Of a stretch of DNA of 64,000 nt, positions 13,801 to 25,360 are shown piece by piece. The notes below the pieces were generated by a model. That model did not search any database. It saw nothing but the letters and a program-made list of their open reading frames with translations, and was not told where the DNA came from. The position numbers were made by a program, and so were the translations under genes. Numbering within the stretch: position 1 is the stretch's first letter; each line of letters starts with the position of its first letter. The stretch lies in the NCBI GenBank assembly GCA_029747015.1, contig JAKOGI010000109.1:124001-188000 (forward strand), in the 5' to 3' direction. Origin of the DNA: Carnegiea gigantea (lineage: Eukaryota; Streptophyta; Magnoliopsida; Caryophyllales; Cactaceae).

Positions 13801-16800
13801 TAGAGCACTGGCCTGATGCTCCTGAAATACTGCGATGTGCTGATCTTTATGAAGATCTTATCAGATGTTGTGTTGGAGATGCAGTGAGCGAGGTATGGTG
13901 TTTCTTTGGTCTAACAGGACATGGACCTTTTTTTGCTGGTGCCAAATACCAGTATGTCTATGCTGAAAATGCAGTTCGTTGTTTCTGAAATGGTACTGTA
14001 TGCAAAAAATGCTACTGGCTCTGTTAATGATAGTCGATGTAAATTTAGTGGAATAAAAGGTTTTCCCTACCAATATTTCCAGGTGCCTTGCATGTGGACT
14101 CACCCAAACCCCACTTTGGAGAATAATACTGGACCATGCTTGTCTTTCCAGTTAGCTGAAACATCACTGTATAGATTTTTTTTTTTTCTTTTTTTAAATA
14201 ATGAGTAATCAGGATATGCATTAAAAGACACCAAGGGGATGTTGCCCATGTACACAAGAGCAATTACAATAACATCATGCCCTCAAGCTCTGTGCATAAT
14301 GTTATCCACAAAATCCAAAAAGGTCAAATTAGTACCACCATTTACATTGTGACTCCAACCATACAACGTTCTCAAAAAGTAGAGGTTAAGATCTTGAAAC
14401 GGAATTTGTTTGCCCTCAAAACTCCATCAGTTCCTTTCCTTCCAAACTCTAAAGTCCAACACATTTTCATCCTCCTTCTCCAAGCCACCTACACATCTTT
14501 GACCTTCAAAGGTTGCACCCAACTAAGATCCATCAAGGAGAGAGCCAAATGCTTGAGAGAGCAGACCCAACAACAATGCACAAGGAGGTGGCAGACTGAT
14601 TCTTCCTCCTCAAGGCACATAGAGCACATGCTTGGGACATAAAAATTTCTTCTTTTAAGTCCTCAGTGGGAATTTTTATCTTTGGTGGCTACCCAAGCAA
14701 AAAGAAAGGCTTTTGGAGGAGCTTTTGACCTCCGAATGGCATTTGCAGGAAAATCAAAGCAACTCGATTGATCATGAAGAGTATTACAAAAACTCTTGAC
14801 TGTGAAGGAGCCTTAGGGTCCTGAGGCCGCTGTATAGAGATTTTATTGGCTTTGGATTATGGTCAAAAGCAGAATGTCGAATACAAAATTGTGTGGACTA
14901 TGGAGTAATAGGGATGTATGAAAATAACTTTTCAAAACTTCAATTATATGAGTAAGGTTTGCTACACTTGAATATCCTCTTCATCGATATCCGTCTTAGG
15001 CAAGCCTCTGAGATATTGATTTGGTTTTTTGTTTGCTTAAGGTCCCTAGCTCTTTTGTCTTCTTCCATTTAATTTATGGTCTTCAAATTCATTTCCTCAA
15101 ATGTATAGAAAAAGAGGAGGGCAATGCAACAATGTAAATAGGAGGGAAAGGAGAGTTAAAAGGAATGTTCTCCTGGGAACTTGTTCTATTGTCTTTTCAA
15201 ATTTGGTGTGTGTGGGTGGGGGTTATCTATTGATATTCAATGACCAATTAGTATTAGATGATCTCAATATCAGTGATGATCATGATCACTTTATTTCGGA
15301 GTTCATCAACCACTTACGGACTTAGTTGCTTATTGATAAAGTAAAAAGACTCATCAAAGTATGCAAGGAAACGCAATCAAAATAAAGCATCAATGTCATT
15401 CCTCCTGACATGTTGTATGGAAGTGTAAATTTTATTTGCGGATGGTGGGATTGCAATAAATGCAGTAGCAATTATTCTACGTGTGGAGGAATTATAAATG
15501 AAAAATTAATGCATGTTGACCCCCCCCCAATTTGTTTATGTGTGAATTAACCTTTTGGAATGATAAATGAAGTGATCCTGATCACCAAAAAAAAAAAAAA
15601 AATGATAAATGAAGTGATAGTGTATGATGAGTTAATGACTTAATCCACTTTGAAAGGGCCTTATGAAGTGCACGGAATGTCTGTCGTAAGAATCTCTAAT
15701 ATAATTGGAATGTCGGTGTGGCAGGTGCGAACTACTGCTAGGGCTTGTTATAGAATGTTTGCAAAAACCTGGCCGGAGCGTTCTAGGCGGCTTTTTCAAT
15801 CATTTGACCCTGTTATACAAAGGGTATATATTCTGCTTCTTTGTCCTGTGAAGTTCACAGAGTGGTTGAGCATTGGAAACAATTATGAGGGTTGTCCCCC
15901 TAAGCTTTTATATTACTTCAACTGATTATTGAATATTGATGATTTTGTTCCAGATTATCAATGAAGAAGATGGGGGTTTGCATAGAAGACATGCTTCTCC
16001 TTCAGTTCGTGAAAGAAATGTGCCAGTTACACCTCAGTCATCTGCTTCTTTAAACGTACCTGGATATGGAACTTCTGCTATTGTTGCCATGGACAAGAGT
16101 GCAACCTTAACTGCAAGGGCGTCTGTCTCTTCTGGGATGCTTTTGTCTCAATCGAAGTCCCTCAATAGAGGGTCAGAACGTAGCTTGGAAAGTGTATTGC
16201 ATTCCAGCAAAGAGAAGGTTTCAGCAATTGAAAGCTTGCTTCGAGGCTTAGACATCTCAAAGCATTGTTCATCGGGCCTTAGGTCATCTAGTCTTGATCT
16301 CGGTATTGGATTACTACTATTTAATAATGAGAATAATTTTCTTTTAAATTGGAAAATTTCTAAGTGCCAATGAATTTTCTTGCTAACAGTTTTCCAGCAT
16401 TTGAGCATTCCCTCACCTTTTTGGTATTTCTTAGTTTGAACTTAATTGAGAATGGCTAAATTTTGCTTTTGTTGTCCCTAGTGCAGGGGTCGACCCTCCA
16501 TCTTCTCGTGATCCAGCATATCCTCTTGCTGTACCTGCTTCAAGTCAAGTCACAAGCTTATCACTGGATTCAAAATTGTCGTCTGTCAGTGAAAGCAGCT
16601 ACCGCAATGGTGGCTTAGGCCTTTCTGACATCTTATCTCAGATGCATGTTTCCAAAGATGCTGGTAAGTTATCATATCGTAGCGGTTTCAATGATGAGCC
16701 ATCACCAGCATTGATGTCATACACTGCAAAAAGAGTTCCTCAAAGAGTACAAGAAAGAGGCTTTATAGAAGAGCGAAGTGATGCAAGTTCGAGAAGATAT

Positions 16801-19800
16801 GTGAGCACTCACATGGATAAGCAGTTCTTAGATGCACCTTACGGAGATGCAACTTTTAGGGATGCACATGCTGGCTATGTTCCGAACTTTCAGAGACCAC
16901 TGTCAAGAAGAAATCTCACTGGTAGAAGTGTTTCTTCGGGCAGGAGAAAGAGCTATGAGGATAACCATCTGCCTTTAAAAGGGACACCAAGCTGTGTAGA
17001 TGGCCCAACATCTCTTCACGACGCTCTAAGTGAGGGGTTAAATCCAAGTTCCGACTGGTGTGCAAGAGTTGCTGCTTTCAATTATGTTAGATCTCTGCTG
17101 CAACAAGGTCCCAGTGGTATTCAGGAAATTGTTCAAAGTTTTGAAAAGGTGATGAAGCTCTTTTTCAAGCATTTGGATGATCCACATCACAAGGTTGCAC
17201 AGGCAGCTCTTTCAACTCTTGCAGAATTAATTCCATCTTGTCGAAAACCCTTCGAAAGTTACATGGAAAGGATTTTGCCCCATGTGTTCTCACGATTAAT
17301 TGATCCAAAAGAGTTAGTTAGACAGCCTTGCTCAACAGCATTAGATATTGTGAGTAAAACGTATGGCGTCGATTCTTTGTTGCCTGCTTTACTCCGTTCA
17401 CTGGATGAGCAGCGATCACCCAAAGCAAAATTGGCGGTTATTGAATTTGCAATTGATTCGTTTAACAAGCATTCCATTAATTCTGAAGGGGCTGGGAATA
17501 TTGGCATATTGAAGTTATGGCTTGCTAAGCTGACACCATTGATTCATGATAAGAATACAAAACTTAGGGAAGCGGCCATTTCATGCTTTATATCAGTTTA
17601 TGGTCACTATGACCCCACAAATGTGCTGAATTTTATCCTTAGCTTACCAGTTGAAGGGCAAAATTCCTTGAGGCGTGCGCTCAAGCAGTATACTCCTCGC
17701 ATAGAAGTGGACCTCATGAACTTTTTGCAGAGCAAAAAGGAACGGCAGCGTTCTAAATCAGCTTATGATCCATCTGATGTTGGAACATCTTCTGAAGAGG
17801 GCTATGTAGGAGTATCAAAGAAAAACCATTTTCTTGGAAGATACTCTGCTAGTTCAATTGATAGTGATGGGGAGAGGAAGTGGAATTCAGTGTTGGATTC
17901 AATCAACATCAGCAGCCATGCCAATCACATGACCACTGATGCAAGCCAAGAACATATCTATGCAAATCTAGATGCTGGAGCCAGAAGTGAGATTTTGAGT
18001 TCGAAAATAAGAGATATGAAGTACATTGGTAGTAACACTGGAGACAGTCTGGGATCCTGGACTAACCAATTGGAAAATATGGACAGCGTTGACAATTTAG
18101 GAGTTCTGTCTACTCCATGTTTTGATATCAATGGCCTAAAGAGTTCTGAAACCCTTGCAGTTGGTGTAGGCTTCCTGTCTGAAAATTCTGTTTCCGATGG
18201 TATTAGAACAGACTATCCGGAAACTGGAGACTTGAAGACAATGCACACTTTCGAAAGTGGACCAAGCATCCCACAAATGCTCCACTTGGTGAGTTCCATA
18301 TCATTTATTTACAGGAGTTACTACTACATTATTGGTATTGTATGTTAGGATGCAATCTGTGATGTTTTATCTTCACTTTGAAGGATGTTCTGACACTCCC
18401 CCCCCCCCCCCCCCCAAAAAAAAACTGACAAAGGAAAACAAGGGAAGGGAAGAAACAGCTAGCAAGAGGAACATTTTTTTTTTTGGGGGGGGGGGTGGAG
18501 CTTCATTGCCATGAAGGAAAAGGCTCATTATCACATAGAATTGCCCTCGTTTACCTGCTCTTCCAGATTTATGGATGAACCATGATTTTTAGAGGTGTAA
18601 TTGGCCTTGTTTTCCTGCCTCTCTCTGCCATATGAGCTACCTCTCTCATATTTCCTGTCTCATGGATTGGTTTTGTGAAGTACTGGAGTCTGAACTAGGT
18701 TACATTATGATTTATTGGGCCCTACTTTCTAGCAGATATCCAATGGAAATGAGGGAAGCCCTGGTGACAGAAAGCGTAATGCAGTTCAGCAGCTAATTGA
18801 AGCATCAGTGTCTAACGACCCGACCACATGGACCAAGGTACAGTTACTTGACTAGGCACCTTCTGTAGAATGCCGAACTGGGGTGCTTTATTTTACTAGC
18901 TTGTGCAGTGCTTCTTGTTGGTGCAATGATTCAGGAAGGCTATTGAGCAGAGCATGCCTAGTATATTTATAATTTCCTGTTTAAGTTGCTCTTCCGTGTC
19001 TTCATTCTTTGGCCTTTGATTCGCCTCTGCTGGCAGCTTACGGCTGAACTTGGCCGGAAAAGTTTCACATGTAAATAATTTAATTGTTGTCTTTATTTTC
19101 TAATGACTACCCTATTGTGTGACAGCTTGGGATGATCATCTTTTGTCAAATGCTGGCTTCATTCAGTGATGCTGAATGCTAATGCTGCCCTAACTGATCA
19201 TTTTGTGTGATATGGGCCATATGGCTACCTTGAGTAGAATGCGGATTCAGGGAGGGGAGTTTGTGGGCTTCTTTATCTATTTTTCAGGTGTGAAAAGATA
19301 ACGTCATTTACATAGATTCAACTTTTTATTGTTAAAAAGTCCTTTTAAAAAATAGAAATTTCTTACTTGATCAAGAAATCTTCATTCTCCAGCTATTCCC
19401 ACCCCTCTCCTTCTCTTCTATTTATTTATTTATTTATTGCGCATGGTACTAAGCATCCTTTTTAATACTATGCAGTTGGTAATAGTGAAGGATCAATTTT
19501 GATGACATTAAGATGTAAAAAGCTTAAATATGATTCCTTGGCAATAAGCTTTATAGGGTGCTCATTTGGCCTTATCTATACGTTTGGTGTTGAAGGCGCT
19601 TAAATTTAAGCGCTAGGACATAGTATTGTGAAAGTTGTCTGACTTTTCAGTTTGTCTTTTGGATTGATAACGTCATGGATAAGCTCTTTACAGTGAGATC
19701 AAAAATTTTCTTTTATTGCTTTCTTTTCTCTGAGGTTGTTCCTTTTTTCTTTTTTTATGGATGTAGATTTGACTGTGTATCATTTTTACTTTATCTCATT

Positions 19801-22203
19801 TTTACTTTATGTTAAACATTATAGCTGGCATGTTTTGGATGAGTCGAGAGTCCCATCTTAACTGAATCTACTATCTGATGGAAGTATTTTTATATCCACC
19901 GTTCTGCTCTCCTTTCATTTCTGAATTGTGTTCATATTGAACCATGGAAAACACCTTTGGAGGAAAACCATTTAGGGCATTTACTAAACCCCATGATAAT
20001 AGCCTTGTATTTACTATATTTTATTTCTTTTTGTAGTACTTCAATCAGATTTTGACAGCTGTGCTTGAGGTGCTAGATGATTCTGATCCTTCAACTAGAG
20101 AACTTGCTTTGTCGCTGGTTGCTGAAATGCTGAAAAATCAGGTGCATTTCTTGATTGCTGCATGATGTGCTTCTGTTAATGTATTGACCTTGGTTTTCCG
20201 CTCCTTTTGGCCGCCTGATTAATCCTTTGTTCATACCCTAATGTTTGCTTGTTGTCTTTCTACTTAAATCATATATGGCTTCTGCTTATTGCAATTGCAG
20301 AAAGAGGCGATGGAAGATTCTGTTGAAATTGTTATTGAAAAACTGCTTCATGTCTCAAAAGATTCTGTTCCCAAGGTAAATTTATATGTGTGTTTACCAT
20401 GTTCTTGATAGTCTATCATTTTCTTTTGTCTGATAGTCTTTGAATTTAGGTGGCAAATGAAGCAGAGAGCTGTTTGACTAAATTGCTGGCTCAGTATGAT
20501 CCATTCAGATGCTTGAGTGTATGTCTTTCTATATTTAGTTTTCCAGCAATAGTAGATATGTTTCTTGCACTCCGTCTCATGCTTCCTTCATTAATGTTGC
20601 AGGTGATTGTCCCTCTGCTAGTTACTGAGGATGAGAAGACCCTGGTTACTTGCATAAATTGTTTGACAAAGGTTTGTTGTGTCATTTGTGGTGTATTTGA
20701 TATGTGTATTCATTGCATGTTATCTATGATCCTAGCTAGTTATGGATTATTTTTCTTTCACTGTCAACCAAGCAACCATATTGCAAACAACAGGTGGCAA
20801 TGTGGTCTAGAGGCTTAGAGAGATACAGTGTTTTTTTAATCCAAGTATCAGTCATTCTAGGTTTAGGGTTGGCAAGCACTCGAACCTAGGGAAACTTTGT
20901 CGGTTTCCTCCCTTTAATAAGATATAATAGCTCTGGAGCAATGACGCAAGTTAGATGAAGTTTGAATTAGAAGTGAGGCAGCATAGAACAAGGCACTACA
21001 AAGAAGGAAGATGTTGGACATGGGAAATCATTTAGTCATGTAGTCTTGTTGAAGGTTGACTTACAGGTGATATACTGCGTAATACTGCACTTTATCTTCT
21101 TTGGACTATGAGTTTCTATAATCTGCATTTGGATCTTAGTGGCCTAACGCGCATCAACCTTATAAAACGAACCTTGTGACTTGTGGTTTGAAGGATTTAG
21201 CTTATCTTAGGTTTGCGATGAAGAATTTGGGTTTTACAATTCAGGTTATTTTGGAGGGTTTCAGGTGATGTTGAATTTTTGGTGTAGTTAGTTAGCACTT
21301 AGCACTGTGATGAGGTTCTGTTACCATCTCCTTTTTTGTCTTTTTCCCATTTTTTATCATTTGGGTTGGGCATTGGGGAATACATGACAACCCCCTTCCC
21401 AAGAGAAACAGAAATATTTTTTTGTTGACCTCATGGACTTCCTACAATGGGACCCATATTTAGTGGTGTTTGTGTTGTACTCCTCTAGATGGCTAACCTT
21501 CTTCCCTTTTGATTTCCCCCTGCAGTCGTAACTTTCCTTAGCCTTTCCTACCTGCCTGGTGCCTCCCTATCACTGCTGATGACTGCGGAGGCTTCCTGGT
21601 TGCTCATTAGTTTATGGTTGGCTGTTGTGCATGTGTGTTTTATGTCTTGCTATCTATGCTAAAGCCTCTGTCATTCCAGCTTGTCAGCAGGTTATCACAA
21701 GAGGAGTTGATGGGGCAGTTACCATCCTTCTTGCCAGCGCTTTTCGATGCTTTTGGGAACCAAAGTGCTGATGTTCGCAAGGTAATATAATCTTTTCTTT
21801 CAGGATGTCAACAGGATTGTCTGCTGGGTAGATGTGATCTGAAGCACTCATTTAGGAAGGCCCTTTCCTATGTTTTTTTTCTTTTTCTTTTTGTCTTTGT
21901 CAAGTTTGCTGCCAAAGTTTGTTTTTGCTATGTTAACCCTTTTTCTGTATTTCTTTGATTTCATCATCTGCAAAACCAAAGTCATGCTGAATTGAGTGAG
22001 AATTTGATGAAACATGCCCATGCTAAAAACCTCTATTATTGCAGACTGTTGTGTTTTGTCTGGTGGACATTTACATCATGCTGGGGAAAGCATTCTTGCC
22101 ATATTTGGAGGGACTTAACAGTACACAATTACGACTGGTAACAATTTATGCTAACCGGATCTCCCAAGCTCGAACCGGAGCCCCAATAGATGCCGGTCAA
22201 TGA
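7454..22203 (+). CDS. CLASP: CLIP-associated protein CLASP (microtubule-associated, TOG/HEAT repeats)
   Basis: By my splice model there are 21 coding exons: 7454-7786, 8571-8726, 8852-8914, 9620-9688, 9945-10110, 10402-10563, 11200-11297, 13262-13336, 13417-13485, 13583-13668, 13775-13892, 15725-15823, 15954-16302, 16487-18288, 18736-18837, 20037-20141, 20301-20375, 20450-20518, 20603-20671, 21680-21781 and 22045-22203. All junctions are GT-AG and keep frame, giving 1441 residues against about 1440 in Arabidopsis CLASP. The start is MEEALELARAKDTKERM and the end ...NRISQARTGAPIDAGQ. The N-terminal TOG-like region covers residues about 1-230. A CLASP_N-type HEAT region covers about 275-505 (EKELIREMEKIA, WPDAPEI, SFDPVIQR). 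A basic/Ser-rich linker follows to about 760, with further HEAT segments at about 770-960 (LDDPHHKVAQAALSTLAEL) and 1250-1430. CLASP stabilises cortical microtubules and links to retromer/auxin transport in plants. Introns 7 (1964 bp) and 11 (1832 bp) are large; the latter holds a LINE fragment. Confidence 0.97.
7787..7845 (+). repeat. (TC)20 plus GATC microsatellite starting at the intron-1 5' splice site
   Basis: Exon 1 ends ...ATGGAG at 7786. The intron opens with GT and runs at once into (TC)20 (7788-7827), followed by GCGATCGATCGATCGATTG. The donor is non-consensus (GAG|GTCTCT rather than GTAAGT/GTATGT). The exon-2 join Met-Glu|Val-Ser-Ser fits the family, so the site is probably used. 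Read-through would add Ser-Leu repeats and stop at about 7861. Confidence 0.9.
14176..14840 (-). mobile_element. 5'-truncated LINE (non-LTR) 3' end, with poly(A) tail, in CLASP intron 11
   Basis: On the minus strand, broken frames read PPKAFLFAWVATKDK, then RRNFYVPSMCSMCLEEEESV and HLLVHC. This is the zinc-binding domain found at the end of plant LINE reverse transcriptases (Cys-x2-Cys, then His-Leu-Leu, His-Cys). Further on come WTLEFGRKG and a D-x2-DNIMHR-like end. The element finishes in an A-rich tail, seen as T/C-rich sequence at 14176-14195 on the plus strand. Stops and frameshifts show it is dead. The 5' limit is approximate. Confidence 0.75.
18398..18495. repeat. C18A9 ... T11G11 homopolymer pair in CLASP intron 14
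   Basis: C(18)A(9) at 18398-18424 and T(11)G(11) at 18474-18495 are inverted repeats around a 49-base purine-rich spacer. The pair could fold as a hairpin, or the G run as a quadruplex. It belongs to a composite homopolymer class scattered through the window (see findings). Confidence 0.8.
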
Positions 22204-22960
22204 TTAACCTACAAGTTTGGCATCTGAATAGACGTGTTTCTGTGAGAATTTTGGTTGTTGAGAATTCGTTGTTGTGCATTTTGTATATCGCGTGTGAAAA
22301 ATGCAAAGCTGTTTGATTGCTGGTGGTATGTATTCTGGGTTCTGGCATTGTAGCTTTGTCCGAAATGTAGGTGTTGGGTCAACATTTGCTGGAGTGTGTA
22401 ACGTAGGTGACAAGGGAAGGGAATTCTGTTTTTCATCTGTAAATTATTCTTTCAGAAGAACATGTCGTGACTCGTGATGTTAAGCACTCTCTCGAGAGAT
22501 GATGGGTTTTGTTTTTGTTACCTAGCTTTGTAATGTACAGACCTCCATATATATACTATAGGCATTAATGCATGTTCTAAATCCCATTTGTGGCTACGTT
22601 TTGGTGTTTGGCCTTACAATATTCTGTTTTGGCGGCTTCATGACTGCTTTAGTCCATGCTGTACAATGCGTAATGCACTGGTTTAGTCCATGCTGTACAA
22701 TACGCACGTTTTATATGCACTGGTTTTTCAGCTGTATCAGATTATCCACACGCCTGTTCATATGATGCACAGGCTAGTTATTCAGTTCTTCCTGGGCAAA
22801 TGCATTGGCCTTTAAGGGTTGATGCCGCCTACGAACTGCACGTGTGCATCTGGTTATATCATATTTCGCAGCACCTAGGGAAAAAAAAAAACAACAATTT
22901 ATCAATATTCTGATGATACAGTAGGCCCCAGGGCCAACAAGGGTTGTTATGTGCAGTGCG

Positions 22961-23185
22961 AACGACAACACAACTAGTCTGCCCAGGAAGGTTTGAAAAA
23001 TGGCGTGAGATACTGAGATCAAACACCTGAGTTCAAATATAAGAAATTAAACGGAAAAAACAGTATGTACATGTAGGAACGACAAGTCGACAACACAAAT
23101 AATCTGCCCAGGAAGGTTTGAAAATGGCATGAGATCGAACACCTGAGTTCAAATATAATAAATTATATGAAAAAAAAGTACACAT
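22961..23185. repeat. Tandem duplication, about 115-bp unit
   Basis: The block 'GACAACACAA...TCTGCCCAGGAAGGTTTGAAAA...TGGC(G/A)TGAGAT...AACACCTGAGTTCAAATATAA(G/T)AAATTA' occurs twice, from about 22964 and about 23089. The copies are about 90% alike, with a small deletion in copy 2. The ACCTGAGTTCAAATATAA part resembles a SINE B box, so the unit could be SINE debris. Confidence 0.65.
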
Positions 23186-23214
23186 ATGTAGAAATCAATG
23201 ATTCGTATTTTTTT

Positions 23215-23281
23215 CATTCACAAAGTTCGAACTCAAAATCTCACTTGAAGAGGATGAAGTATCAAACAACTTGAATTAATC
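23215..23281 (-). repeat. tRNA-derived SINE head remnant
   Basis: Read on the minus strand, TCAAGTTGTTTGATACTTC followed by GAGATTTTGAGTTCGAAC resembles the A and B boxes of the SINE type also found at 53125-53265 (GTGGTTTGGCACTT..., AGTTCGAGTC). It is short and diverged. Confidence 0.35.
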
Positions 23282-23645
23282 TATATCGATACTAGGAGTA
23301 CCATGTTTAAGTGGTGCGTGATTTTCATATCTTCTTTTAGTGGTGTAGTTAAGTAGTACAAACAAGGATCAACATTGGACAAGATAAAATCTCAAGATAA
23401 CGAAAACAGTAATAATTGCAAATAATCAAATCTTCAAATTCTATTTATGGAGCTGGACACAACAATAACCTCGGAAAAACTAAAAGAAGTTAATTGTAAT
23501 CCACCGAGTTCTATTTTTTTCTTCTCCGTTTTTTTTTTAAAGAAAAAGCAAAAGGGTGTCCATAAATTTACAAAGCTCTAATCAAGACTCCAAAGTTGAT
23601 TGATGGAAGTCCACTGTTCAAGAACAACCCCCAGAAGCAGCAAAA

Positions 23646-24248
23646 TTAGGCAAGAATCTCCTCAACAAGTACCTCAAACCTCTGAAAATCCTCATCACTG
23701 CAACCCTCCCAGTCATCATCCGGAGAACATCGTCCGATATGATCATCGCCAACAACATCGACGGTGGAGATATCAAGATGAGCATTATCACCAAGAGAAC
23801 ATTCTCCAAAGTAATCATCACCAACAACATCAACGGCGGAGATATCAAGACAAGCCTCCATCTCAAATCCCAGCCCTTGATTGTCATCGAAGTCCACATT
23901 CTCATAAAGGTAGCGTAACACCTTATCCTTGAGATAATTCCAAGCTCCAGCACTCACGAATTCAGGCAACCATTCCTCAACACCCTCGGCAACCTCCATG
24001 CGAAACCAAAGGGTCTCCGGCTCGAGTGGAAAGACCAAAGTGCCCCTGAGGTTGTCCTCCACGAGCTCCTTGCGAAGGGCATTATGGTCATCAAGAAAAG
24101 GGGAGTAGGGATCATAGCAATGGTGATGAAGCTCACGCCAATGGCGGAAAGAGAAACGGACTACGATGCATGGAGAAACGTTTCTTTCGGGTTCGATTGA
24201 TTGCATGGTGACGGACCAGATTGTGGAAGGATAATGACGAATCTCCAT
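23646..24248 (-). CDS. Hypothetical protein, 200 residues, acidic C-terminus with internal repeat
   Basis: A single intact ORF with a real ATG (CAT at 24246-24248). I do not recognise the family. The N-terminal half holds conserved-looking aromatic stretches: CIVVRFSFRHWRELHHH, PETLWFRMEV and VSAGAWNYLKDKVLRYL. The C-terminal part is strongly acidic and contains two near-identical units, LDISAVDVVGDDYFGECS and LDISTVDVVGDDHIGRCS, 24 residues apart, so a 72-bp internal duplication. There is no signal peptide or membrane segment. Codon use looks coding, with GC higher than the surrounding AT-rich DNA. It could be a lineage-specific gene or a fragment of a larger one. Confidence 0.6.
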   Translation of the reverse strand: MEIRHYPSTIWSVTMQSIEPERNVSPCIVVRFSFRHWRELHHHCYDPYSPFLDDHNALRKELVEDNLRGTLVFPLEPETLWFRMEVAEGVEEWLPEFVSAGAWNYLKDKVLRYLYENVDFDDNQGLGFEMEACLDISAVDVVGDDYFGECSLGDNAHLDISTVDVVGDDHIGRCSPDDDWEGCSDEDFQRFEVLVEEILA

Positions 24249-24854
24249 GGTTCGATTTAATTTCTTGGGGAGAAATCGAAAAACGAAAGAGTGGGTTTTA
24301 GGCTTTTGAGAGAAAATTATAATTAAGGAATGCAGTACAGTTAATCAAGGGTTTAGGGTGAGCAAATTAACATGCATGCTACTGTTTATATTTATGTAAG
24401 ATTGCGCGTTTCCTAATTTTGTAGGGCCGGCGGTGTGAAATGTGAAGTACACGTTTGTGAATAATTTTTATTTTTCGGTAGTAAATTTGGACTGTTGGCT
24501 ACACGGTTATCTGCTGTTCTTGCATAATTAATTATCTCTATGTCAATTGTAGTTAATTCAAGATTAGGGTCGTTTTTCTAACAACCAAAAAAAAAAAAAA
24601 AAGATTGAGGTTGTTGTTTTATGTAGAACTCAAGTGCCATCTTGCTGCTTGAAAAATGTACGTACTTATTTTGTTGAACTGATATGATATTTTATTTTTG
24701 ACCCATTGTTGGGCTGGATGAATTATTTTTTTATTATTTTTAAGAGGTTTTGTTGTTTGTAGCTCTTGTTTTGTATCAAAAAATATTTTTAAACTCCAAA
24801 TGTTTTCTCAAAATTTTTCGTAGACCTATTGAGATCGGTCTCTTTATGAGTAAT

Positions 24855-24950
24855 GATGTCTGCAAAGGTAAGGTCACTTATATCTGAATCTGCCCAGATC
24901 TCCTACACGCAGGCCACACTGGAACAGTTATTGTTCTTGTTGTAGGTAAA
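24855..24950 (+). repeat. SINE-like 3' remnant
   Basis: Contains TGTCTGCAAAGGTAAGGTCA, CTGCCCAGATCTCCT, CACACTGGAACAG and TTGTTCTTGTTG in the order of plant SINE 3' ends, parallel to 1735-1915. No head or target duplication is visible. Confidence 0.4.
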
Positions 24951-25330
24951 GATCTCATCGTATTGAGCCTTACAACAAGGCAACCCAGTGGAGCTTAGCG
25001 GAAGACAGGGGAAGAGGATAAGAACAGAACCGAAGCCACATCAACATTTAGTGTCTGGTTGCTCTCCTACAGTATACCCTAACTAAATACTTAGATGTAC
25101 CAAGATTCGAACATTGATATCCAAAGTGAAGGAAGAGAACTTGTGTCACTTGTGCGACTAGGGTGGCTGGCTATTCATTGGCATGCATAGTCATTGGCAA
25201 ACTACCCCTTGATCCGAGGTGGATGTCTTGAATCACGGGTAATGTGTTTTACTTTCTTTTTAAGGTCCTGGCATACTAACCCGATGGCAAGTCTAGGAGT
25301 TCGCCCAGATGATGATTGTTCCATGAATTG

Positions 25331-25360
25331 TTTTTTTTTTTTTTGGGGGGGGGGGGGGGG
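25331..25360 (+). repeat. T14G16 homopolymer junction
   Basis: Fourteen T (25331-25344) are followed directly by sixteen G (25345-25360). Other members of this class, by position of the whole tract: 28995-29016, 30319-30346 (C/A), 41436-41451, 43922-43938, 45486-45516 (C/A), 45727-45764, 48222-48240 (C/A), 56822-56857, 58462-58480, 59800-59824 and 60066-60082. Pure G or C runs occur at 29881-29893, 33920-33928, about 42669 and 57273-57291. Confidence 0.9.

Larger units (their letters stand above)
22204..23599. other. CLASP 3' UTR and intergenic DNA
   Basis: The first roughly 350 bases are probably 3' UTR. The rest has no gene. It contains a short direct duplication at about 22648-22705 (TTTAGTCCATGCTGTACAAT twice) and the repeats listed separately. 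Confidence 0.55.
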
